A stretch of DNA of 8,984 bases from the NCBI GenBank assembly GCA_017618435.1, contig JAFZUH010000140.1, positions 1 to 8,984 of the forward strand, given 5' to 3'. This document shows, piece after piece, positions 4,084-8,984 of the stretch. Each line of letters opens with the position of its first letter. Position 1 is the first letter of the stretch. The position numbers and the translations under genes are program-made. This stretch comes from Bacteroidales bacterium. GTDB taxonomy: Bacteria; Bacteroidota; Bacteroidia; Bacteroidales; WCHB1-69. The notes beneath the pieces are model-generated. The model did not search any database and was not told the DNA's origin. It worked only from the letters and a program-made list of their open reading frames with translations.

Positions 4084-6273
4084 TTACAAATTTTTAAGAA
4101 CAAAATCTGTCAATTTCATATACAAATGATAACGTGTATTTCCGCCATAAATGCTATGGTTCTTGTTCGGGTAGAAATATTGTTCATATTGTTTTTCCGC
4201 TTTGTTGAGAGCGGTTACCAAATCCACGGCGTTCTGAAAATGCACATTATCGTCTGCCATACCATGCACCAAAAGATATTTGCCCTGCAACTTATGAGCG
4301 TGGGTTATTGGGGAATTTTGGTCATAACCCTCTGCATTTTCCTGCGGTGTTTGCAAAAACCTTTCCGTATAAATGTTGTCATAATATCTCCATGTCGTAA
4401 CAGGAGCGACAGCCATAGCCATTTTGAAAGTGTTTCCCCCTGTAAACATGGACAAACTTGACAGATAGCCGCCGAAACTCCAGCCCCAAATACCAATTCT
4501 TTCCCCATCTACATAAGGCAGTGTCTTTAAATAATTTGCGGTAGCAATTTGGTCTATGGCTTCATATTTTCCCATTTGTTTGTAGATACACTTTTTAAAT
4601 TCATCGCCTTTGGTTGCGGTACCCCGCCCATCGGTACAGACAATTATATAGCCTTTTTGTGCCAACATTTGATACCACGCAAAGTCAAACCCACGTGAAA
4701 AAGAATTGCTTACCTCTTGAGAACCGGGACCTCCATAGACATACATCAACACGGGATATTTTTTGTTGGCATCAAAATGCGGGGGTTTTATCATCCACCC
4801 GTTCAACTCAACATTGTCTGCTGTTGTAAAAGTAAACAATTCTTTGGGTGAAAAATGATATGTTTTCATTTTTTCAACATACGCAGCATTGTCATTCAAC
4901 GTGTTGAGCAATTTGCCTGAAGATTCGTGTAAAGTATAAACAGGAGGCGTATTTGCATCGGAATACACATTTCTGTAATAACGGCAGGTAGGGCTAAAGG
5001 TTACCTCGTTCCAACCCTTGCCGTTGGAAAGCATTTTCTTTTTCTTGCCCGAAAAATCTATGCAATACAAATCTCTGTTCAGTACATTCGATTCGTTGGA
5101 AAGATAATAAATCAGTTTTTTGGCTTTATCTACAGCACAAATATTGGCAACCTCCCATTTTCCATTAGTCAATGGGGTGATTTGACCATTAAACACAACA
5201 TAATAAATATGATTAAAACCGTTTCTTTCAGATGTAACAATCATACTTTTGTTGTCATCAAGGAAAAAATAATCGTCTGTAACGTCTAACCATGCGGAAT
5301 TTTCATCGGTATAAACCAAATCTTTGGCATGGGTGGTGAGATTGCATTTGAAAAACTCCAATTTGTTTTGATGACGGTTCATTTTCAAGACCATCAAATC
5401 ATTAGAATTGTTCAGCCAATAGATTCTGGGAAAATAACAGTTGCTGTTGTCCCCCAAATCAATAGTTTGATTGGTATTGTTTTTCACATTGTAAACATGA
5501 ACCTCCACCAAAGAATTGTCTTCTCCCGCTTTGGGATATTTATATTTGTATTCCTGAGGATACAACTTTCCATAAATGGTCATGGAAAATTCTTTTACTT
5601 TGCTTTCATCAAAACGGAGATAGGCAATTTTTTCATTATCGGGAGACCAAGCAAAATAGCAACTTTGGCTCAATTCTTCTTCATACACCCAATCTGCCAT
5701 ACCATTGATAATATAACGGTCTTTACCGTCAAAAGTAATTTGTGTTTCTTTTTCCTGTTCCAAATCAACAACAAAAAGATTATTTTCACGAACAAAAGCC
5801 ACATGGTTGCCATCGGGAGAAAAAGTGGCGAAACTTTGCTTGCCCTTTGTCGTGTCAGACAAGGGTTTTACAGTGCGTTTGTTTAAATCGACAATATAAT
5901 AAAATGCCTTTGTTGAACGGCGATAAATGGATTCCTTTTGCGAAGCCAAAAGAACCTTTTTTTCTGTTTTGTCAAAACTAAAATCGTTGATTTTTTGAAT
6001 ACGCAAAAAAGAATTGGCTTCTATCAAATCATTATCACTCAACAATGTGGAAACTTTTTCCCCATTGACAAATTTATGTTTGTCAATGCTTGTTTTGGTA
6101 CTTACCGTATAAAAATCACTCCCCGGCAAGGTATTGAATCCGGGAACTCCGGAAGGATAAAATGTGTATTTTTTCCAAATATCTTCTACTGTAATTTCGT
6201 TTTGTGCAAAAACATTGCCCCCAACCAATAGCCACAAGGCCAAACATATTTTCAAAATCCGTCTTGTATACAT
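4084..6273 (-). CDS. dpp4: Dipeptidyl peptidase IV (S9B serine peptidase)
   Basis: This exported exopeptidase releases N-terminal X-Pro and X-Ala dipeptides. Starting at the ATG at 6273 it has 729 residues, close to the family norm. A signal peptide covers 1-23 (YTRRILK, hydrophobic core LALWLLVGG, cleavage VFA|Q). A beta-propeller follows to about 480, with the substrate amine-binding glutamates Glu198-Glu199 in DWVYEEEL. The alpha/beta hydrolase domain has VYGGPGSQ (oxyanion Tyr), the nucleophile Ser599 in GWSFGG, Asp674 in HGMADDNVHF and His706 in NKNHS. All catalytic residues are present. An ATG 13 codons further upstream (6312) is in frame, but it precedes the -7 box at 6302-6309 and would not be transcribed. 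The signal peptide also fits the 6273 start. It is first in the operon with nspC and the ResB-like gene, and likely feeds peptide fermentation. Confidence 0.95.
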   Translation of the reverse strand: MYTRRILKICLALWLLVGGNVFAQNEITVEDIWKKYTFYPSGVPGFNTLPGSDFYTVSTKTSIDKHKFVNGEKVSTLLSDNDLIEANSFLRIQKINDFSFDKTEKKVLLASQKESIYRRSTKAFYYIVDLNKRTVKPLSDTTKGKQSFATFSPDGNHVAFVRENNLFVVDLEQEKETQITFDGKDRYIINGMADWVYEEELSQSCYFAWSPDNEKIAYLRFDESKVKEFSMTIYGKLYPQEYKYKYPKAGEDNSLVEVHVYNVKNNTNQTIDLGDNSNCYFPRIYWLNNSNDLMVLKMNRHQNKLEFFKCNLTTHAKDLVYTDENSAWLDVTDDYFFLDDNKSMIVTSERNGFNHIYYVVFNGQITPLTNGKWEVANICAVDKAKKLIYYLSNESNVLNRDLYCIDFSGKKKKMLSNGKGWNEVTFSPTCRYYRNVYSDANTPPVYTLHESSGKLLNTLNDNAAYVEKMKTYHFSPKELFTFTTADNVELNGWMIKPPHFDANKKYPVLMYVYGGPGSQEVSNSFSRGFDFAWYQMLAQKGYIIVCTDGRGTATKGDEFKKCIYKQMGKYEAIDQIATANYLKTLPYVDGERIGIWGWSFGGYLSSLSMFTGGNTFKMAMAVAPVTTWRYYDNIYTERFLQTPQENAEGYDQNSPITHAHKLQGKYLLVHGMADDNVHFQNAVDLVTALNKAEKQYEQYFYPNKNHSIYGGNTRYHLYMKLTDFVLKNL

Positions 6274-6299
6274 TGTTTTAACTATTTTGTTTATACAAC

Positions 6300-6309
6300 T
6301 GCAAATGTA
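6300..6309 (-). promoter_or_regulatory. -7 promoter element of the dpp4-nspC-resB-like operon
   Basis: On the minus strand this reads TACATTTGCA, a match to TAnnTTTG plus CA. No TTTG is found at a suitable -33 distance. A start near 6294-6296 gives a leader of about 22 bases before the ATG at 6273. This element decides which of the two in-frame ATGs is used. Confidence 0.6.
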
Positions 6310-6356
6310 CAATTTTTTTTCAACTTCGGGTATTGGATTTCAGTTTTGTTGATAAA

Positions 6357-6413
6357 ACAAAAGTTTTTGGAATTAATTCCAAAAACTTTGTAAAATTATA
6401 TATTTTTGGGAAT
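6357..6413. repeat. 57 bp direct repeat, copy A (downstream of the ATPase gene)
   Basis: This is base-for-base identical to 7751-7807. It contains a perfect 30 bp palindrome at 6360-6389 (half site AAAGTTTTTGGAATT followed by its reverse complement) and ends with TTTTTGGGAAT, the left arm of a second dyad centred at 6414.5. In this copy the right arm of that second dyad has decayed (ATTCCA rather than ATTCCC). The copy lies between the stop of the ATPase (6519) and the -7 box of dpp4, about 50 bp upstream of the latter. Confidence 0.95.
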
Positions 6414-6518
6414 GTATTCCATTTTTTGAGTGTCAAATAAGAGTTTGAAAAATGTAAAATAGCAATTAATAATCTTATTGTTCGGCAAAAGCCTTTGTTT
6501 GTTTATGAAAATATTTTT

Positions 6519-7721
6519 TTATTCGGTTAGTAACCAATCTAATACATTTTGTTGTTTGATACCATCATGATAAGTTGTTGGCATAGTATCCAATGTTAAA
6601 ATAGTTTTGGGAAAATTATCTTTAACTGCTTTTAAAGGTTGTATTTCTCTATTTAACGTTGTTGTATCGAGAACAGAAGCGGCTACTTGATAATAAGCGA
6701 CTTCCTGCATATTTACTGTTACAAAATCTATTTCTAAAGAATCGGTTTTTCCCACATAAACGCGGTTGTTTCGCCGTAATAGTTCCAAATATACCACATT
6801 TTCAAGAATGCGACCATAGTCTGTATTTTTTGCTCCAAGAAGGCTATTACGCAAGGCTACATCTACCATATAATATTTTTCCATAGTTTTTAGCAATTGA
6901 CGACCTTTGATATTGTATCTTTTGGCTGGATAAAAAATAAAACTCTGACATAATGCAGACAAGTATTTTTCAATTGTTTTTACATCAACTTTTTGCCCAA
7001 AAGAAGTCAGCGTATCTGCTATTTTTTTCACCGAAAGAGTATTGCCAATATTATCGGCTAAAAAAACCATTATATTTTCTAACATCATCGCATCGCTTAT
7101 GCGGTTGCGTTGAACAACATCTTTTAAAACAATTGTATTGTATATTCCTCTGATGTAATCGTTTGTTAATTGCTCATTGTGAACAAATTCCAATGCGTAT
7201 GGGAATGATGAAAATGTGATATAATCTGCATATTTCCGTTCCAAATTGTTGGTGTTACCCGAGGCTGTTACATATTCTTTAAAAGAAAAAGGCAATACTT
7301 GTATCTCAATATATCTGCCTGACAGCAAGGTGGCTATTTCACTTGAGAGCAAATATGCATTTGAACCCGTAATGTAAATATCTATATTTTCTTTTATAAA
7401 CAAGGCATCAACCACATCTGCATAATTTTCCACATGTTGAATTTCATCAAGAAAGATATAATAATACGATTTTTTGTCAAGTTTTTGAGAAATATATTGG
7501 TACAATGTTTTTGCATTTCTCAGTTCCACAAAATCATAATCTTCAAAATTGATATTGATGATTTGATTTTCTTTTATTCCAGATTTCAGCAATTCTTGTT
7601 GAAATAGTAGCATTAGTGTACTTTTGCCACAACGCCGCACCCCTCTGATAACCTTTATTAGTTTTTTATTTCTCAGATTCTTAAGCTTTTGAACATATTG
7701 CTCTCGTTGTATTATTTCCAT
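6519..7721 (-). CDS. AAA ATPase with DUF4143 C-terminal domain
   Basis: This 400-residue protein belongs to the predicted AAA+ ATPases of the COG1373 type. From the ATG at 7721, the P-loop GVRRCGKST is at 27-35 (Lys33), Walker B YIFLDEIQ has Asp92-Glu93, sensor-1 ITGSNA is at 117-122, and LSGRYIEI supplies a likely arginine finger. A winged-helix-like segment lies around 215-280. The DUF4143 tail contains ENVVYLELLRR (307-317), LEIDFV (329-334) and YYQVA (343-347). This tail resembles a PD-(D/E)XK nuclease fold, but glutamine replaces the usual lysine, so cleavage activity is doubtful. The true role of this family is unknown. A TTG start at 7754 in the same frame is unlikely because it lies in the promoter. 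The gene is monocistronic, has its own promoter and lies between identical 57 bp repeats. Confidence 0.92.
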   Translation of the reverse strand: MEIIQREQYVQKLKNLRNKKLIKVIRGVRRCGKSTLMLLFQQELLKSGIKENQIININFEDYDFVELRNAKTLYQYISQKLDKKSYYYIFLDEIQHVENYADVVDALFIKENIDIYITGSNAYLLSSEIATLLSGRYIEIQVLPFSFKEYVTASGNTNNLERKYADYITFSSFPYALEFVHNEQLTNDYIRGIYNTIVLKDVVQRNRISDAMMLENIMVFLADNIGNTLSVKKIADTLTSFGQKVDVKTIEKYLSALCQSFIFYPAKRYNIKGRQLLKTMEKYYMVDVALRNSLLGAKNTDYGRILENVVYLELLRRNNRVYVGKTDSLEIDFVTVNMQEVAYYQVAASVLDTTTLNREIQPLKAVKDNFPKTILTLDTMPTTYHDGIKQQNVLDWLLTE

Positions 7722-7741
7722 AAGCAAAATATTTTTTCTGC

Positions 7742-7777
7742 TGCAAAGATACAAAAGTTTTTGGAATTAATTCCAAA
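7742..7777 (-). promoter_or_regulatory. Promoter of the ATPase gene with palindrome between -33 and -7
   Basis: The -7 element TATCTTTG is at 7744-7751 on the minus strand, followed by CA. A TTTG at 7774-7777 could serve as -33, although its 22 bp spacing is slightly long. A start near 7737 gives a leader of about 16 bases to the ATG at 7721. The 30 bp palindrome (7754-7783) fills the gap between the two boxes, so a protein bound there would block RNA polymerase. Confidence 0.6.
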
Positions 7778-7807
7778 AACTTTGTAAAATTATATATTTT
7801 TGGGAAT
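7751..7807. repeat. 57 bp direct repeat, copy B (over the ATPase promoter)
   Basis: This is identical to 6357-6413 at an offset of 1394 bp and in the same orientation. It holds the perfect 30 bp palindrome at 7754-7783 and the left arm of a second palindrome. Identity with copy A begins at the last base of the ATPase -7 box and stops one base before the dyad axis of the second palindrome. Confidence 0.95.
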
Positions 7808-7820
7808 AAATTCCCAAAAA
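7797..7820. repeat. Second palindrome beside copy B
   Basis: The arms TTTTTGGGAAT and ATTCCCAAAAA surround AA, giving an 11 bp perfect stem. It resembles the core of the 30 bp palindrome (TTTTTGGAAT). Its centre at 7808.5 is exactly 40 bp from that of the first, close to four helical turns, so two proteins could sit on similar faces of the DNA. It might also help end transcription of the gene stopping at 7872, but no U-run follows the stem. Confidence 0.75.
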
Positions 7821-7871
7821 TTAAAAAACTAATAAATGTTTCATTTTATAAAAGAAAGAATATGACGAAAT

Positions 7872-8984
7872 TTATTTGCTTTTCACGCAACGAACGCACT
7901 TATCTGTGTCAGACTTGTCATCTCTTCCTTTTTCTCTCTTTTTCACATCAAAATAATAAGCGTATTTTTTATTCTTTTCGTCAGAACTCCAATATTTGAA
8001 ATTCCCATTTCTGCCATTCAAATTTTTTATTTCAATCTGAACAAAAGACATTTTGGTTAATTCCTCAATAGTCGGCAATCTCCAACCTTCTCCTTTTAAC
8101 GAACAAACCATTTGTGCATGTTCCCAAGAGAAAAATCCCGATTCATCTGCCGCCGATACCCAAAAGTTAGTATTAGGTATATTGATATTTTCTTCCGAAG
8201 ATGGTCCTAGTGTTATGACTTTCAATATCTTTTCCATAAGGTTATCTACCGCCGTCTCCATTGCTTTGTAGGCGGCTTTTTCTTCAGTCGTAGCACTTCC
8301 TTTTTCGCTAATATCGTCACTGAATACAGATTTTTGTTTGTGTAAATCATAAATATCAAGACTAATGTTTGCCACACAAGAAACAAATTGTGTTAATTTA
8401 AAATTGATTGATTTTGTTTGCTTTGCTTCTACTGTTATCGTTAATTTAAAATCAGCCTTGGATTTATCATTAATAAAACTGCAACCATTGGTTGCCAATT
8501 GGGATTTTAATTTATTGGCAACGATATTCACTTGTTTGCCGAAAACATCTTCAGAACTTTCCACATACACCATCACCGCTTGTGCTAATTGTGCCGAAAG
8601 CAGGTTTATCTCATTATGCAGGTTTTCCGTACGGGTTTGTTGCAATGTTTCGGTAGAAACAGCGGGGTCTGTCATTCGCATGGAATCTTGAATTTTACGT
8701 ACATCAGTCAAAATCTTTTTAGCCAACTCACATTGTGAACGAGCTTTGGCTTTTTCGTCATTTTTAACCAGATTTTTGCTTGTCTGCAAAAAACTTTCAA
8801 CCTGTATCAGTTTTTGCGACAGATTGTTTTGCAGATTTTCAAGAATCTCAGATTTGGGATCCAATTGCGATTGCAATTGCAACAAATCTTTGTACAGGTT
8901 TTTAGACCTGTTTTGCTGTATGTCCGTTTCTGAAATCTGGCTGTTGACAGCAAGCAGCAAACTTTGGGATTCATTTATTTTCTC
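7872..8984 (-). CDS. Protein with helical region and C-terminal DUF1566/Lcl_C domain (5' end missing)
   Basis: The frame is open from the right edge to a TAA at 7872-7874, giving 370 visible residues without the true start. The first 120 or so are rich in Gln, Leu, Lys and Glu and look helical, possibly coiled coil (repeated LLQLQSQL and NLQNNLSQKL type stretches). A mixed alpha/beta part follows, with ADFKLTITVEA, CVANISLDIYDLHKQKSVFSDDI and EEKAAYKAMETAVDNLMEKI. That pattern recalls bacterial lipoproteins with a small-molecule or peptidoglycan-associated domain, but I cannot name the family. The last 98 residues (7875-8168) match DUF1566/Lcl_C: WVSAADESGFFSWEHAQ, GWRLPTIEEL, KYWSSDE, YYFDV and the closing CVRCVK. 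That domain is common in secreted or surface proteins of Bacteroidetes and Fibrobacteres. The function is unknown, and an export signal cannot be checked here. Confidence 0.8.
   Translation of the reverse strand, partial: EKINESQSLLLAVNSQISETDIQQNRSKNLYKDLLQLQSQLDPKSEILENLQNNLSQKLIQVESFLQTSKNLVKNDEKAKARSQCELAKKILTDVRKIQDSMRMTDPAVSTETLQQTRTENLHNEINLLSAQLAQAVMVYVESSEDVFGKQVNIVANKLKSQLATNGCSFINDKSKADFKLTITVEAKQTKSINFKLTQFVSCVANISLDIYDLHKQKSVFSDDISEKGSATTEEKAAYKAMETAVDNLMEKILKVITLGPSSEENINIPNTNFWVSAADESGFFSWEHAQMVCSLKGEGWRLPTIEELTKMSFVQIEIKNLNGRNGNFKYWSSDEKNKKYAYYFDVKKREKGRDDKSDTDKCVRCVKSK

Noticed and set aside
4126..4461. Plus-strand 111-codon frame opposite the dpp4 catalytic domain
   Set aside because: It is antisense to the conserved serine hydrolase domain, with no motif or promoter.
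5329..5886. Plus-strand 185-codon frame opposite dpp4
   Set aside because: It is antisense to the beta-propeller of a clearly coding gene and has no recognisable domain. Its length is explained by the biased codon use of the other strand.
6484..6493. Terminator after the ATPase (GGCAAAAGCC)
   Set aside because: The stem is only three base pairs and no U-run follows on the minus strand.
7719..7754. TTG start at 7754 for the ATPase
   Set aside because: It lies upstream of the -7 box at 7744-7751, so the codon would not be transcribed. The ATG at 7721 gives the usual N-terminus before the P-loop.
8365..8691. Plus-strand 108-codon frame opposite the DUF1566 protein
   Set aside because: It is a shadow of the minus-strand gene, and its Cys-rich sequence matches nothing known.
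8937..8960. TTG at 8960 as start of the DUF1566 protein
   Set aside because: The frame stays open to the window edge with sequence of the same helical character, so the gene is 5'-truncated by the window.

Overview
The window comes from an AT-rich Bacteroidota genome, most likely order Bacteroidales. Three things point there. Five separate -7 elements match the Bacteroidetes consensus TAnnTTTG, and every one is followed by CA. Leaders are short with poor Shine-Dalgarno sequences. The gene content also fits: a dipeptidyl peptidase IV of the Porphyromonas type, NspC, a YoeB toxin with a DUF2683-like partner, and a DUF4143 ATPase. This placement rests on reading the sequence, not on a search.

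Layout. Bases 1-102 hold the start of a minus-strand gene that leaves the left edge; its promoter is at 170-179. Bases 282-461 and 1110-1290 are two copies of a roughly 180 bp hairpin-rich direct repeat, about 93% identical by eye. They bracket a minus-strand toxin-antitoxin pair (465-925). The far end of the second copy touches the promoter of a plus-strand YafV-type omega-amidase (1341-2126). That gene runs tail-to-tail into, and overlaps by 51 bp, a minus-strand operon. In transcription order the operon is dipeptidyl peptidase IV (6273-4084), nspC (4077-2929) and a ResB-like membrane protein (2912-2076), with gaps of 6 and 16 bp.

Upstream of the operon is a second repeat-bracketed gene. 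A minus-strand AAA ATPase of the DUF4143 family (7721-6519) lies between two perfectly identical 57 bp direct repeats (6357-6413 and 7751-7807). Each repeat carries a perfect 30 bp palindrome plus half of a second one, with centres 40 bp apart. The copy at 7751-7807 lies over the ATPase promoter. A secretory-looking or structural protein with a C-terminal DUF1566/Lcl_C domain (7872 to beyond the right edge) completes the window.

How the genes work together. The operon contains a periplasmic or outer-membrane proline dipeptidase, the last step of norspermidine/spermidine synthesis and a cytochrome c biogenesis-like protein. I see no single pathway linking them. The accessory theme is the same on both sides: a small selfish or defence-like gene set (YoeB pair; orphan ATPase) held between direct repeats rich in dyad symmetry. 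The ATPase with its repeats is the best candidate for something not yet described, but the sequence alone does not prove a new system.
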